Assembly (NCBI RefSeq): GCF_000224415.1
Contig: NZ_AFXQ01000015.1
Coordinates: forward strand, 29,816 to 93,815
Direction of reading: 5' to 3'
Origin: Citricoccus sp. CH26A
GTDB lineage: Bacteria > Actinomycetota > Actinomycetes > Actinomycetales > Micrococcaceae
DNA: 64,000 bases
Part shown: positions 1-9,633 of the stretch, piece after piece
Layout: each line of letters begins with the position of its first letter
Numbering within the stretch: the stretch's first letter is position 1
Position numbers and translations under genes: made by a program
The notes under the pieces: model-generated
What the model was told of the DNA's origin: nothing
The model's input: the letters and a program-made list of their open reading frames with translations, nothing else
The model's database searches: none

Positions 1-280
1 CTACCGGCTCGAGTACAACTTCCAGGATGACGCCCGGGAGCAACTGGACGATGCCCTGCGGGCGGCGTTCGGCGACGACCGTCCCCGGGGCCTGGAGACC
101 GAGGTGAGGCAGGGCCCGCCGGCCCGGGTCCTGCGCGACCTCGGTGAGGGGGCCCGGATGGTGGTGGTGGGCAGCCGGGGCCGCGGTGGATTCGCGGGCC
201 TGTTGCTGGGCTCGGTGAGCTCTGCGGTGGCGGCCCATGCCACGTGCCCGGTGCTCATCACGCACCGCAGCAAGGACTGA
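1..280 (+). CDS. Universal stress protein (UspA family), C-terminal part
   Basis: The gene enters from the left edge, so only about 92 C-terminal residues are visible. They end with the UspA nucleotide-binding signature: a VVVGSRGRGG loop, then LLLGSVSSAV and CPVLIT, which matches the G-2X-G-9X-G-(S/T) pattern of ATP-binding Usp proteins. Reading frame 2 is open from base 2 to the TGA at 278-280. Usp proteins are cytoplasmic dimers linked to stress and low-oxygen survival. It converges on the P-type ATPase gene. The sequence does not show whether this is a single- or tandem-domain Usp. Confidence 0.85.
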   Translation, partial: YRLEYNFQDDAREQLDDALRAAFGDDRPRGLETEVRQGPPARVLRDLGEGARMVVVGSRGRGGFAGLLLGSVSSAVAAHATCPVLITHRSKD

Positions 281-337
281 GGCGAGCACCGGCGAGCAGA
301 AAGCGGCGCCACGGGAGCGGTCCGGTACCGGGGAGTA

Positions 338-2926
338 TCAGCCTCGCCTGCGGTGACGGAACGTCTTGTGGAGCCCGTCCACGATTAGGAGCGCCGGGAC
401 GGCGGTGAGGGCGATCAGTGTTCCCACCGGTGGCGGGGGCGCGTGGCCCAGTGCGCCGGCCAGTGGCGGGATGAAGAGGAAGCCCAGGAGCAGGACGCAC
501 TCGGCGGCCACGGCCCAGAGCAACAGGTGGTTCCCGGTCCAGTCGAGCCGCCAGGCGGGCCGGGCGGCACTGCGGCACCCGAACGCGTTGGCCATCTGCG
601 CCAGCACCACGGTGGTGAAGGCCGCCCCGGAGGCCGCGGCCAGGAGGGCGGGTGCCGGCTCGGCCCCCCAGGTCCACCCGGCGGTCCCGAGCACCACCAG
701 GAAGGCGAGCATCTGGATGAGGGCCTGAGTCGGCCCGAGTACCCCGAAGACCCGGACGAGCAACGGCGCGTCCATCAGGTGGCGTCGTTCGGGCGGCTTG
801 AGCAGGACCCGCTGGCCGGGTTTCTCCGCGCCCAGGGCCAGCGCCGGAAGCAGGTCGGTGCCGATGTCCAGGCACAGGATCTGCAGGACGCCCAGTGCCA
901 GCGGCACGTTTCCCCCGGACAGGGCCCAGATGACGAAGGGGGTGAGCTCTGCGACGTTGTCCGTGAGGTGGTACGTCAGGAAGCGGCGGATATTGGTGTA
1001 CGTGGCCCGGCCCTGTTCGACGGCGGTGATGATGGTCGCGAAGTCGTCGTCGAGCAGGACCAGGTCGGCGGCCTCCCGGGCGACGTCCGTTCCGGATGCA
1101 CCCATGGCGACGCCGATGTCGGCCTCGTTGAGCGCCGGGCCGTCGTTGACCCCGTCTCCGGTCATCGCGACCACGTGTCCGCGGTGCTGGAGCGCGCGGG
1201 CGATGGCGAGTTTCTGTTCCGGTGAGACGCGGCTGACCACGATGCCGTCCCGGTCCAGGAGGATCCCGAGCGCCCGCTCGTCCTGGGGCAGGTCCTTGCC
1301 CTCGACGACCACGGGGGTGTCCAGGCACAGACCGGTCTGCCGGGCGATCGCGAGGGCGGTGACCGGGTGGTCCCCGGTGATCATGGCCACCTTGATGCCG
1401 GCCTGGCGGGCCTGGCGCAGGGCCGGGGGGACACTGTGCCGCGGCGGGTCCTGGAGGGCGATCAGGCCGACGAGGGTCAGGCCGTGCTCCAGCTCTGATG
1501 CGGTGGTGTCCTGCCCCGGGGATTCCGTCCGGCCCAGGGGACGCCGGGCCACCGCCAGGACGCGCAGGCCGCGGGCGGCCATGCCGGACAGGACCCTCGA
1601 GGCCAGGCCCACCTGGTCACGGTCGAGGCACAGGGTCAACACGTTCTCCGGGGCGCCCTTGACCAGGAGGTCGCCCCCGACGACGACCGACTCCCGGCGC
1701 CGGTCCGGGTCGAAGCCGAACCGCCGGGTGATGGGGGTGGCGTGCAGGCCCTCCGGGCCGGTCAGGCGGTGCGCCAGGGCATCGAGTGCGGCCTCCATGG
1801 GGTCGCCGTCGGGCAGCCAGTCCTCCTCGTGCTGACGGATACGTCCCCGGGACGCCGCCCGGGCCGCCCACGCCGCATCGGTCGCGGCGGCACGGGCCGG
1901 TGGTGGTCCGTCCACCGTCGCCACGGGGTGATACCCCTCGCCGTCGATCGAGACGGTCCCGGACGGCGTCCAGACCTCGACGACGTTCATCCTGTTCTGG
2001 GTCAGCGTCCCGGTCTTGTCCGTGCAGATGAACGTCGTCGATCCCAGCGTCTCCACCGCCTGCAGGTTCCGCACCAACGCGTTGCGGCCCGCCATCCGCT
2101 GGGCTCCCATGGCCAGGGACAGGGTCACCGTGGGCAGCAGTCCCTCGGGGATCATCGCCACCGCCGCACCGATGGCGAAGAGGAACGCGTCCCTCAGCGG
2201 TGTTCCCGCCAGCAGTGAGACGCCGCAGAAGGCGGCACCCAGGCCCAGGGCCACCGAGGAGAGCATGCGGACGATGCGGCGTAACTCGCGTTGCAGCGGC
2301 GTGGGTGGCGGTACCGCCTGACCCGTCAGGGTGGTGATGGCCGCCAACCGGGTTGCCGACCCCGTCGCGGTGGCCTCGGCCTCGGCGGACCCGTTGGCCA
2401 GGAACGTGCCCCCGAAGCCATCGCTGCCCGTGCCCTTGACCACGGGCATGCTCTCCCCGGAGAGCATGGACTCATCCACCGTGCAGCTGTCCGCCTCGAC
2501 GAAGCGCACGTCGGCAGGCAACCGGTCACCGGCCGTGAGGATGATGATGTCACCGGGCACCACCTCGGAGGCGGGAATCGGCATGCGCCGGCCATCCCGA
2601 CGCACCGTGACCTGGGCGGGCAGGAGCTCCCGGAGCCGCGCGGCGGCCTGGGCTGCCCGTTCCTCCTGGGCGAAGGCGAACACGCCGTTGATCACCACCA
2701 CGGCGATCACCGCGATCGACAGTTGCGGCATGCCCGCTATCCACGCCAGCCCGGCCGCGCCCCAGAGCAGGACGGCGAAGAAGTGGGTGAACTGGCCCGC
2801 GAACCGCCGCCACCCGGGCACCTGATGGATGCGGGGGAGCTCGTTGGGTCCCGACTGCCCCAGCCGCCGGGCAGCCTCCGCCGAGGTCAAGCCCGGAGGT
2901 GAGGCCTCACGGTCCGCGGTGTCCAT
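338..2926 (-). CDS. Cation-translocating P-type ATPase (P2-like)
   Basis: An 862-residue membrane pump. Visible are an N-terminal cation-ATPase domain (about residues 12-60), the actuator SGES loop (156-159), a PEGL motif in the M4 helix (260-263), the phosphorylation motif DKTGT (aspartate 303), TGDHP, and the hinge TGDGVNDGPAL, followed by a four-helix C-terminal domain. The PEGL motif and overall order match Ca2+ or Na+/K+-type P2 ATPases rather than heavy-metal P1B pumps, and no CPC or N-terminal CxxC is seen. The exact ion cannot be told. The ATG at 2924-2926 gives the usual N-terminus. It lies downstream of the acs/pdh/ACP operon on the same strand, 107 bases away, and faces a Usp gene. 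Confidence 0.93.
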   Translation of the reverse strand: MDTADREASPPGLTSAEAARRLGQSGPNELPRIHQVPGWRRFAGQFTHFFAVLLWGAAGLAWIAGMPQLSIAVIAVVVINGVFAFAQEERAAQAAARLRELLPAQVTVRRDGRRMPIPASEVVPGDIIILTAGDRLPADVRFVEADSCTVDESMLSGESMPVVKGTGSDGFGGTFLANGSAEAEATATGSATRLAAITTLTGQAVPPPTPLQRELRRIVRMLSSVALGLGAAFCGVSLLAGTPLRDAFLFAIGAAVAMIPEGLLPTVTLSLAMGAQRMAGRNALVRNLQAVETLGSTTFICTDKTGTLTQNRMNVVEVWTPSGTVSIDGEGYHPVATVDGPPPARAAATDAAWAARAASRGRIRQHEEDWLPDGDPMEAALDALAHRLTGPEGLHATPITRRFGFDPDRRRESVVVGGDLLVKGAPENVLTLCLDRDQVGLASRVLSGMAARGLRVLAVARRPLGRTESPGQDTTASELEHGLTLVGLIALQDPPRHSVPPALRQARQAGIKVAMITGDHPVTALAIARQTGLCLDTPVVVEGKDLPQDERALGILLDRDGIVVSRVSPEQKLAIARALQHRGHVVAMTGDGVNDGPALNEADIGVAMGASGTDVAREAADLVLLDDDFATIITAVEQGRATYTNIRRFLTYHLTDNVAELTPFVIWALSGGNVPLALGVLQILCLDIGTDLLPALALGAEKPGQRVLLKPPERRHLMDAPLLVRVFGVLGPTQALIQMLAFLVVLGTAGWTWGAEPAPALLAAASGAAFTTVVLAQMANAFGCRSAARPAWRLDWTGNHLLLWAVAAECVLLLGFLFIPPLAGALGHAPPPPVGTLIALTAVPALLIVDGLHKTFRHRRRG

Positions 2927-3033
2927 GGGGGAGGGGCCTACCCGCGAGCCCTGCGCCCGGTGCGCGGGCCGTGCGTCGAACGCTCCATCGTGATCACGTC
3001 AGCCGGGGTCGTCCACCGTCGGTCCCCGCGACC

Positions 3034-3276
3034 TCAGGCGTGCTCGGCGACGTAGGCGATGAGGGAGGCCACGGTGCCGACCCGTCCGTAGTCACCCTCC
3101 GGGACGTCCACGCCGGCGTGACGCGCCAGGTGCTCCACCAGGGCCAGGAAGTCCAGTGAGTCCAGCTCCAGGTCCTGGCGGAGCCGGGAGCGGTCGTCGA
3201 GACCCTGGGTCTCGACGTCGGGGGCCACCTGCGAGGTCGCCGCGTACACGGCCGCGCGTGCCTCGTGCTCGTTCAT
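3034..3276 (-). CDS. Acyl carrier protein
   Basis: An 80-residue acidic protein with the phosphopantetheine attachment motif DLELDSLDFLALVEHL; serine 40 in the DSL motif is the expected prosthetic-group site. Its ATG overlaps the stop codon of the E2 gene by four bases (ATGA), so it is translated as the last gene of the acs-pdhA-pdhB-E2 operon. A dedicated carrier protein next to a pyruvate-dehydrogenase-like complex suggests that the acetyl or acyl group is passed to it, but this is inference from context. It is not part of a fatty-acid synthesis cluster. Confidence 0.9.
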   Translation of the reverse strand: MNEHEARAAVYAATSQVAPDVETQGLDDRSRLRQDLELDSLDFLALVEHLARHAGVDVPEGDYGRVGTVASLIAYVAEHA

Positions 3277-4649
3277 AGGTCCTCCGGTCGCTGCAGCATC
3301 TCGTCGACGAGGTCGAGGAAGCACCCTCCGCGCAGGCCGTCGCTGACGCGGTGGTCGGCCGAGAGGGTGGCGGTGACGGACTGGCGCACCGCGAGCATGC
3401 CGTCCTGGGCCCAGGGCCTCTCCCGGACGCGGCCGAAGCCGACGAGCGCCACCTGCGGGGGGTAGATCACCCCGTACACGGTGTCGACGCCGAGTTCGCC
3501 CAGTGCGGTGACGGTGAGGGTCGGGTCCGCGATCTCCGCTCGGCGCAGGTGTCCGGTGCGGGCCCGGGTGACGACGTCGCGCAGACGTTCCATCAGCTGG
3601 TCCACGGTCAACGTGTCCGCGTCGTGGATCGCCGGGGCGACCAACCCGCCCTCCCGCAGCGCGACGGCGACCCCCAGGTGTACGGCCTGACTGGGGCGGA
3701 AGCGTGCCTCGGTGTAGAAGCCGTTGACCTCCGGCACCTGACGGGCCGCCAGGGCGCAGGCCTTGAGCAACAGGGCTGCCGGGACCAACCGGGCCGAGAC
3801 GGACCGCTGCGCGTTGACCGCGTGCATCCACGCCACGGCGGCCTGCAGGTCGATGGTGGTCCCCAGGTAGTAGTGGGGGATGGTCTTCTTCGACCGGGAC
3901 ATCAGTGTCCCGATCCTGCGGCGCAGCGCGGTCGCGCGCTGCCCCGTGTCAGGGGGTGCCGGTGCGGGCGCGGTCACCGGTCCCGGGCCGCGCGGCGCCC
4001 CGGGGCGATCGTCGACGTCCGCGGGCTCCTTCTCCCTCGCCGCGCGGAGGACGTCCTCCCCCGTGACGGCTCCTCGCGGGCCGGTGCCCGCCACGGTGGT
4101 CGCGTCGATGCCGAGCTCGCCGGCCAGCCGACGCGCTCGCGGTGAGATGCGGACCGGCCGCACGGAGCCGGCGTCGTGCCGCTGCCGGGCCGCGGCGCGC
4201 TCCACGTCCGCCCGGGTGACGTGACCGCCCCTGCCGGTGCCGGTGATCCGGGTCAGGTCCAGGCCCAGGCCGCGGGCCAGGCGCCGGACCGGCGGCGTGG
4301 CCGACGGCGTCCCTGCCCCCGGTGACGGCGTCGTGTGCTCCCGTTCGGCCTCCACCTCCGCCTGGGCGACGGGAATGCCGGCCGGCGCAGTCACCGGAGT
4401 GGCGGTGACGGTGGCCGGCGTGGGCGTGATGCGGGCCATCGGAGCGCCGACGGCGAGCGTCTCACCGGGTGCGGCGAGCAACTCGGCGATGACGCCGTCC
4501 TCGAAGGACTCCACCTCCATCACGGTTTTCTCGGTGTCCACGGTGGCCATCACGTCACCCCGGCGGACGTAGTCACCCGGTGTGACCAGCCATTCCACCA
4601 GCTTGCCCCGCTCCATGTCCGCCCCCCAGCGAGGGCATCCGGAACTCAC
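3273..4649 (-). CDS. 2-oxo acid dehydrogenase E2 (dihydrolipoyl acyltransferase), 5' end frameshifted
   Basis: The protein has a lipoyl domain with the lipoylation motif [10 protein letters not shown], two peripheral-subunit-binding segments ([12 protein letters not shown] and [17 protein letters not shown]), and a C-terminal catalytic acyltransferase domain ending with the SADHRVSDG motif (catalytic histidine). E2 carries the acyl group from E1 on lipoamide and transfers it to CoA. In the open frame the first residues read [14 protein letters not shown], but the other frame reads GEFRMPSLG up to a run of six G (4622-4627); removing one G joins it to [11 protein letters not shown], the normal lipoyl-domain start, with a GTG start at 4653. 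As it stands, translation would begin at GTG 4649 or ATG 4616 and lose the first beta strand. Two tandem binding segments are somewhat unusual. Confidence 0.85.
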   Translation of the reverse strand: MSSGCPRWGADMERGKLVEWLVTPGDYVRRGDVMATVDTEKTVMEVESFEDGVIAELLAAPGETLAVGAPMARITPTPATVTATPVTAPAGIPVAQAEVEAEREHTTPSPGAGTPSATPPVRRLARGLGLDLTRITGTGRGGHVTRADVERAAARQRHDAGSVRPVRISPRARRLAGELGIDATTVAGTGPRGAVTGEDVLRAAREKEPADVDDRPGAPRGPGPVTAPAPAPPDTGQRATALRRRIGTLMSRSKKTIPHYYLGTTIDLQAAVAWMHAVNAQRSVSARLVPAALLLKACALAARQVPEVNGFYTEARFRPSQAVHLGVAVALREGGLVAPAIHDADTLTVDQLMERLRDVVTRARTGHLRRAEIADPTLTVTALGELGVDTVYGVIYPPQVALVGFGRVRERPWAQDGMLAVRQSVTATLSADHRVSDGLRGGCFLDLVDEMLQRPEDL

Positions 4650-5626
4650 CCACCGCCGCCCACCGCCTCGCGGGCCGCGGCCACGACCCGCTCCGCGCTG
4701 GGCAGGGCGGCCAGCTCGAGGTCACGGGCGTAGGGAATGGGGACCTCGGCGCTGCAGACCCGCGCCACCGGGGCGTCGAGCTCGTAGAAGGCCGACTCGG
4801 TGATCCTGGCGCTGATCTCCGCGGAGAGGCTGCCGCTGCGCCAGCCCTCGTCCACCACGACGGCCCGGTGGGTCTTGACCACGGTGGCCAGGATGGCCGC
4901 GTCGTCCAGGGGGCGCAGCGTCCTCAGGTCCAGGACCTCGGCCTCGATGCCCTCGGCGGCCAGCCGATCGGCGGCCTCCAGGGTCAGCGGCAACGTGCCG
5001 CCGTAGGTGATCAGCGAGACGTCACCGCCCTCGCGCCGGACCGCGGCCGCATGGATGTCCACGGGGCCGGCGTCCTCGGCGAGCTCCCCGGACAGGTTGT
5101 ACAGCGAACCGTGCTCGAAGATCAGGACGGGGTCCGGGTCCTCCAGGGCCGTCCACAGCATCCCCCGGGCGTCCTCCACGGTGGCCGGGGTGAGGATGCG
5201 CAGGCCCGGCACGTGGGCGAACCAGCCCTCCAGGCTGTGGGAGTGCTGGGCCCCCAGCTGGCGTCCGGCCCCGGTCGTCATGCGGATCACCAGGGGCACG
5301 TTGAACTGCCCGCCGGACATGTGCAGCAGGGTCGCGGCGTTGTTCACGATCTGGTCCAGGGCCAGCAGGCTGAAGTTGACCGTCATGATCTCCACGATCG
5401 GCCGCATCCCGTTCAGCGCGGCCCCGATGCCGGCCCCCACGAAGGCGGACTCAGACAGGGGGGTGTCGCGGACCCGTTCGGGACCGAACTCCTCGAACAG
5501 CCCGAGGCTGACCGCGAAGCAGCCGCCGTAGGCACCGACGTCCTCGCCCATCAGGAAGACCCGGTCATCCTGCAGCAGCGCCTCGCGGATGGCGGTGCGC
5601 ATGGCCTCGCGGTAGGTCGTCTCCAT
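4646..5626 (-). CDS. pdhB: 2-oxo acid (pyruvate) dehydrogenase E1 component, beta subunit
   Basis: A 326-residue transketolase-type beta subunit. It starts [20 protein letters not shown] and contains GEDVGAYGG, the [16 protein letters not shown] segment, RMTTGAG and the C-terminal transketolase domain with LRTLRPLDD and VVVDEG. With the alpha subunit next door it forms the alpha2beta2 thiamine-diphosphate enzyme that decarboxylates a 2-oxo acid. The ATG at 5624-5626 lies four bases after the alpha-subunit stop. Longer open reading upstream in this frame runs inside the alpha gene and is not coding. The substrate (pyruvate, acetoin or branched-chain 2-oxo acid) is not settled by sequence. Confidence 0.93.
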   Translation of the reverse strand: METTYREAMRTAIREALLQDDRVFLMGEDVGAYGGCFAVSLGLFEEFGPERVRDTPLSESAFVGAGIGAALNGMRPIVEIMTVNFSLLALDQIVNNAATLLHMSGGQFNVPLVIRMTTGAGRQLGAQHSHSLEGWFAHVPGLRILTPATVEDARGMLWTALEDPDPVLIFEHGSLYNLSGELAEDAGPVDIHAAAVRREGGDVSLITYGGTLPLTLEAADRLAAEGIEAEVLDLRTLRPLDDAAILATVVKTHRAVVVDEGWRSGSLSAEISARITESAFYELDAPVARVCSAEVPIPYARDLELAALPSAERVVAAAREAVGGGG

Positions 5627-5630
5627 GTCC

Positions 5631-6623
5631 TCACCGCTCGCTGTAGACGAAGCGTTGCAGGTCGTCCAGGGGCTCGGGGGCCCCCGCCTCGGCGAACCGC
5701 ACGGCCGCCTCCATCTCCGCGGCCACCTCGCGGTCCAGCGCGTTCCAGTCGTCCTCGGAGAACCGGCCCGTCGCCTCCAGGGAGCGGCGGAGCGACAGGA
5801 TGGGATCCCGTTCGGTCCAGCGGGCGACCTCCGCCTTGTCCCGGTAGCGTTCGGGGTCGAACATCGAGTGGGCCCGGAACCGGTAGGTGCGCAGTTCCAG
5901 GAAATGCGGGCCGCCGCCGGCCCGCACGGCGTCCACGGCCCGACGGGCCGACTCCTCGACCGCGAGCACGTCCATGCCGTCGACGCTCCAGGCCGGCAGC
6001 TCATAGGCGGCGGCCTTGAGGGCCAGGTCCGTCTGGGACTGGGACCGGGCCAGTGCCGTGCCCATGGCGTAGAGGTTGTTCTCGCAGCAGAAGAGCACGG
6101 GCAGCCGCCACAGCGCGGCCAGGTTCAGGCTCTCGTGGAACTCGCCCTCGGCGGCCGCGCCCTCGCCGAAGAAGCACGCGGTCACCCGGGCCCGTCCGGC
6201 CATCCTGTCCGCCAGGGCCATGCCGACCGCCAGGGGCAGGCCTCCGGCGACGATCGCATTGCCCCCGTAGAAGTGCGTGGCAGCGTCGAACAGGTGCATG
6301 GATCCACCCCGCCCGCGGCAACAGCCCTGCACGTGGCCGTACATCTCGGCCAGGATCACTCCGGCCGAGACGCCGCGCAGCAGCGCGTGTCCGTGTTCAC
6401 GGTAGGTGGCCACCACGGCGTCCTCGGGGCCGAGCGCGGACATGACGCCCGCCGCCACGGCCTCCTCACCGATATAGACGTGGAGGAACCCCCGGATCCT
6501 CGCAGCGCTGTAGAGCTCGACGCACTGTTCCTCGAGACGGCGGACCCGCAGCATCTGGCGCAGCAGGTGTCCGGCGGCCTCAGGGACGGCCGGGGATCCG
6601 GTGGGTGGCGTGCGGTGGGTCAT
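5631..6623 (-). CDS. pdhA: 2-oxo acid (pyruvate) dehydrogenase E1 component, alpha subunit
   Basis: A 330-residue E1 alpha subunit with the thiamine-diphosphate motif GEG (153-155) to NN (182-183), a [11 protein letters not shown] segment, and the phosphorylation-loop region [14 protein letters not shown] typical of PdhA-like proteins. The ATG at 6621-6623 overlaps the acetate-CoA ligase stop by four bases. It acts in the cytoplasm together with the beta subunit and E2 encoded downstream. No dihydrolipoamide dehydrogenase (E3) gene is present in the cluster, so E3 must come from elsewhere. Confidence 0.93.
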   Translation of the reverse strand: MTHRTPPTGSPAVPEAAGHLLRQMLRVRRLEEQCVELYSAARIRGFLHVYIGEEAVAAGVMSALGPEDAVVATYREHGHALLRGVSAGVILAEMYGHVQGCCRGRGGSMHLFDAATHFYGGNAIVAGGLPLAVGMALADRMAGRARVTACFFGEGAAAEGEFHESLNLAALWRLPVLFCCENNLYAMGTALARSQSQTDLALKAAAYELPAWSVDGMDVLAVEESARRAVDAVRAGGGPHFLELRTYRFRAHSMFDPERYRDKAEVARWTERDPILSLRRSLEATGRFSEDDWNALDREVAAEMEAAVRFAEAGAPEPLDDLQRFVYSER

Positions 6624-8287
6624 CCCTGTACCTCCACGGTCGATACGTCGCCCTCTGGCAGGCCGAGTTCGCGGGCCCTGAGCAGCCGGCGCAGGATCTT
6701 GCCGCTGCGGGTCCGGGGGAGCGAGGGCGTGAAGTCCAGGAGCCGCGGTGCCACGGCGGGTCCCAGCCGCCGGCGGGCGAAGCCGATGATGTCCCTGCGC
6801 AGGTCATCGCTGGGGTCGTGTCCCGGATGCAGCTCGACGAAGGCCTTGACCACCTCACCGGCGACGGCGTCCGGCAGGCCGATGACCCCGGCCTGGGCCA
6901 CGGCGCCATGTTCCATCAGCAGGCTCTCGACCTCGAAGGGGCCGATCAGGTGACCGGAGGACTTGATCACGTCATCACCGCGGCCCACGAACCAGTAGTA
7001 GCCGTCGGCGTCACGGCGGGCCAGGTCGCCGGTGAGGTACCACCCGGCCACGAAACACCTGCGGTACCGCTCCTCCTCGCCCAGGTAACCGCGGAACATG
7101 GACGGCCACCCCGGTCTCAACGCCAGTTCGCCCACGGTGTCCGGGTCGGTGACCAGGGTGGCCCGGCCACCGCGCAGCACCGGCTCACCCTGCTCGTCCC
7201 GCGCGATGAGGCCCGCCTCGACACCGGGCAGGGGCCGTCCCATGGAACCGGGACGGATGGGCAGGGCCGGCAGGTTGGCGATCATGATGCCTCCTGTCTC
7301 GGTCTGCCACCAGTTGTCGTGGACGGGATGACCGAGGACCTTCCGGCCCCAGACGACCACTTCCGGGTTCAGCGGTTCCCCGACGCTGGCCACGAACCGT
7401 AGCGCGGACAGGTCCTGGCCGCGGGCGGCCTCGTCGCCGGCCTTCATGAGCATCCGCAGCGCTGTCGGGGAGGTGTACCAGACCGTGACCCGGTGCTCCG
7501 CCAGGATCCGGTACCAGCGCAGCGGATCCATCTCCTCCTCGTCCACGACGGTGGTGATGCAATGGACCAGCGGGGCGATGATGCCGTAGGACATGCCCGT
7601 GACCCAGCCCGGGTCCGCGGTGCACCAATAGACGTCCTCCGGGTGCAGGTCCAGGGCGAAACGCCCCGTGGCGTGGTGTGCGACCACCGCCTCGTGGACA
7701 TGGACGGCCCCCTTGGGCCTGCCGGTGGTGCCGCTGGTGAAGTGCAGCAGGGCCATGTCCTCCGCCTGCGTCCTGGCGGTGCTCCCATAGGGTGGCGCCC
7801 GGTGCATGAGGTCCTGCAGGTCCAGGGTGCCCGGATCCGCGTGACCGTCGGCGTCCACGAGCAGGACGTGCCGGAGCCCCGGCAGCGCCTCGCGGACCGG
7901 GGCGACCTTCTTGCGGTACAGGGCGCGGGTGGTCACCAGAACGCGGGCATCGCCGAGCTCCAGGCGCATCCGCACCGGTTCCGGGCCGAACGCGGAGAAC
8001 AGCGGGCAGAAGACACCGGCGTGCTTCAGCGTCCCCAGCACGGACGCGTACAGTTCCGGTCGTCGCCCCACCAGGGAGAACACCCGTTCCCCGGCGCCGA
8101 CGCCCAAGCCCCGGAGCACGCTGGCGAACCGGTCCACCACCTCGGCCAGGTCGCTGTACGTCAGCGACCGGACGTCGCCGTCCGTACCGACGAACCGCAG
8201 CGCCTCGTGGCCGGCACGCGCACCCGCCGCATGACGCTCGACGGCCTCATAGGCGATGTTCAGTCCTCCACCCGGCAGTCCGGACAA
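6620..8287 (-). CDS. acs: AMP-forming acetate-CoA ligase (acetyl-CoA synthetase), N-terminus lost to an in-frame TAG
   Basis: The 555-residue open frame has the adenylate-forming core: the P-loop [13 protein letters not shown], the acetyl-CoA synthetase segments [12 protein letters not shown] and [19 protein letters not shown], and the C-terminal catalytic lysine in [10 protein letters not shown]. It makes acetyl-CoA from acetate, ATP and CoA. The first usable start here is a TTG at 8287 inside [17 protein letters not shown]. The same frame continues upstream through a TAG (8303-8305) into 39 codons that look like the usual N-terminus, ending DYDTACAGFSW, with an ATG at 8422. So the gene may be a nonsense mutant, or be translated from an internal start with the catalytic domain intact. 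It is first in a tightly overlapping operon with pdhA-pdhB-E2-ACP. Confidence 0.9.
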   Translation of the reverse strand: MSGLPGGGLNIAYEAVERHAAGARAGHEALRFVGTDGDVRSLTYSDLAEVVDRFASVLRGLGVGAGERVFSLVGRRPELYASVLGTLKHAGVFCPLFSAFGPEPVRMRLELGDARVLVTTRALYRKKVAPVREALPGLRHVLLVDADGHADPGTLDLQDLMHRAPPYGSTARTQAEDMALLHFTSGTTGRPKGAVHVHEAVVAHHATGRFALDLHPEDVYWCTADPGWVTGMSYGIIAPLVHCITTVVDEEEMDPLRWYRILAEHRVTVWYTSPTALRMLMKAGDEAARGQDLSALRFVASVGEPLNPEVVVWGRKVLGHPVHDNWWQTETGGIMIANLPALPIRPGSMGRPLPGVEAGLIARDEQGEPVLRGGRATLVTDPDTVGELALRPGWPSMFRGYLGEEERYRRCFVAGWYLTGDLARRDADGYYWFVGRGDDVIKSSGHLIGPFEVESLLMEHGAVAQAGVIGLPDAVAGEVVKAFVELHPGHDPSDDLRRDIIGFARRRLGPAVAPRLLDFTPSLPRTRSGKILRRLLRARELGLPEGDVSTVEVQG

Positions 8288-8305
8288 CTGCCGGCGGGCC
8301 TGCTA

Positions 8306-8422
8306 CCAGCTGAAGCCGGCGCAGGCCGTGTCATAGTCCTCGAGGTTGGGCCGCACGGTCCAGGACAGGGGGTCCTTGGGGATCTCCTGCCATCGCGTGA
8401 CCGGCCCGGGTGGTGCAACCAT
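8306..8422 (-). pseudogene. Severed N-terminal segment of the acetate-CoA ligase gene
   Basis: Thirty-nine codons from an ATG at 8420-8422 run in the same frame as the ligase and stop at TAG 8303-8305. The text includes RWQEIPKDP, NLEDYDTAC and AGFSW, which resembles the N-terminal lead-in of this synthetase subfamily (a D-Y-x-x-A-x-x-x-F-S-W-E pattern before LAGLPDGGLNIA). A GAG glutamate codon changed to TAG would explain the stop with one substitution. Confidence 0.6.
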
Positions 8423-8798
8423 GGTCTGGACGGCTTTCCGAAGCAGAACGGGAACTGGCAGACGGTGGGACTGTCCTGGTCCATAGCGTGGTGGCTGGGA
8501 TGCGCAGCGTCAAGGTTCCGCGTCGACCCGTCAGGATCGGCCCCCGACGGGGTCCGCGGGCGGTGCCGGTGGTCTCGGCGCCAGGGGGATGACCGTGCGG
8601 AACTTCCCGCCGGGACCCTGCTCGCCCCCCCGGCACGTTCGCCCTGGTGGTCCCGCGCCAGGCATCCATGACGTGTTCCCGCTCCGCCGCCAACGGAGGA
8701 CGGCACCCCGTCGGCAGGACGAGTGCAGCTCCCTGCCGCACGACACCCGGACGTGGACGGGGAGGATGTCCACGGCGCCGGATGCGGCGAGGAAACAC
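8423..8798. other. Intergenic stretch upstream of the acs operon, no gene seen
   Basis: No reading frame here has a recognisable product or a good ribosome binding site on either strand. It presumably holds the promoter of the minus-strand acs-pdh-ACP operon, but no clear -35/-10 pair could be picked. Confidence 0.4.
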
Positions 8799-8830
8799 GA
8801 AGACCCCGGCCCTGAGGGGCCGGGGTCTTC
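8799..8830 (-). terminator. Rho-independent-type terminator after tRNA-fMet
   Basis: A perfect 14-bp inverted repeat, GAAGACCCCGGCCC with its complement, around the 4-base loop TGAG. It begins 4 bases past the tRNA 3' end on the minus strand. There is no long U tract, as is common in high-GC actinobacteria. Confidence 0.75.
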
Positions 8831-8834
8831 TTCG

Positions 8835-8908
8835 TTGCGGGGGCAAGATTTGAACTTGCGACCTCCGGGTTATGAGCCCGGCGAGCTACCGAACTGCTCC
8901 ACCCCGCG
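8835..8908 (-). tRNA. Initiator tRNA-fMet (anticodon CAT)
   Basis: The minus strand folds as a 74-nt cloverleaf starting CGCGGGG and ending CCCCGCAA. The anticodon loop reads CTCATAA flanked by three G:C pairs, and base 1 (C) faces A at position 72 without pairing. Unpaired position 1:72 and the GGG/CCC anticodon stem are the hallmarks of initiator tRNA. CCA is not encoded (the next bases are CGA). Confidence 0.95.
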
Positions 8909-8998
8909 TCGGAACACCCCACACTACAGGTCCATCGCCGCTCTCCCAACTCGAGCTGCCTCGCGTGCCACCGGACGTGCCGGCGTGGCCCCGCGGAA

Positions 8999-9046
8999 TC
9001 GAGGACATGCCGGGATTGGAGGGGGGGATTCCCGGCATGTCCTCGA
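8999..9046. repeat. Perfect 17-bp inverted repeat with G-rich 14-nt spacer
   Basis: Arms TCGAGGACATGCCGGGA (8999-9015) and its exact complement (9030-9046) surround a spacer with a run of seven G. It sits about 90 bp upstream of the tRNA-fMet gene and 590 bp before the M14 peptidase. It may be a stray terminator, a protein-binding dyad or a mobile-element end; nothing favours one of these. Confidence 0.7.
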
Positions 9047-9218
9047 CCGATATCGAATCTAGGCCCGGACCGCGCTCGCAGGCCCCGGGGGCCGGTACCC
9101 CAGGGCTACCCGACTTGCCCCGATGCGCCGCACGGTGATCACTCGTGCTCGAAGCGGTCGCGCGACGTCTCCGGCGAACCCGCCCAGGGCTGCCGCCCGC
9201 TCGGGGTGGCCCTCGGCG

Positions 9219-9341
9219 TGGAGATGGGCGGTGCAGGCTGAGCACGGTCAGCGAGACAACGGGACCGACGGTCGTGATCATGGCCCCTGCGACCGTCGAC
9301 AACAGCCACGTGCCCGTATTGCTGCTCATGGCCAGCGTGAA
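9219..9341 (-). pseudogene. DUF2254-like membrane protein fragment
   Basis: About 40 codons on the minus strand read TWLLSTVAGAMITTVGPVVS followed by LTVLSL. This resembles the conserved core of DUF2254 membrane proteins (L-L-S-x-I-A-x-x-M-I-x-x-x-G-x-V-F-S-L-T). Neither the N-terminal helices nor the long C-terminal part can be found nearby, and the frame runs into low-information text. I read it as a relic. The rest of 9047-9633 shows no gene on either strand. Confidence 0.4.
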
Positions 9342-9633
9342 CGGCGCTCGGCCCTGCTCCGCGGCTGCCCTGTCACCGTGCCGTCCGAACACGGTCACCG
9401 GGACCGCGCACGCGGGCCGCGTCCCGGGGATGCATCATCGGCTGTGCACGGGCCGATATGGACCCCATCGACCGTTCGGGCCGTCCGACGAGCAGTCAGT
9501 CCACGGTTCAGGCCGCAACCTTGAGGTGACATGGGACACATCTAGACTGCGAGAGGGCCACGGTCACCGATGATCGTGGTCCTGACCAGTACGTATGTCA
9601 CCGTGACACCACGGAAGAATCCTCAGGAGGGTC

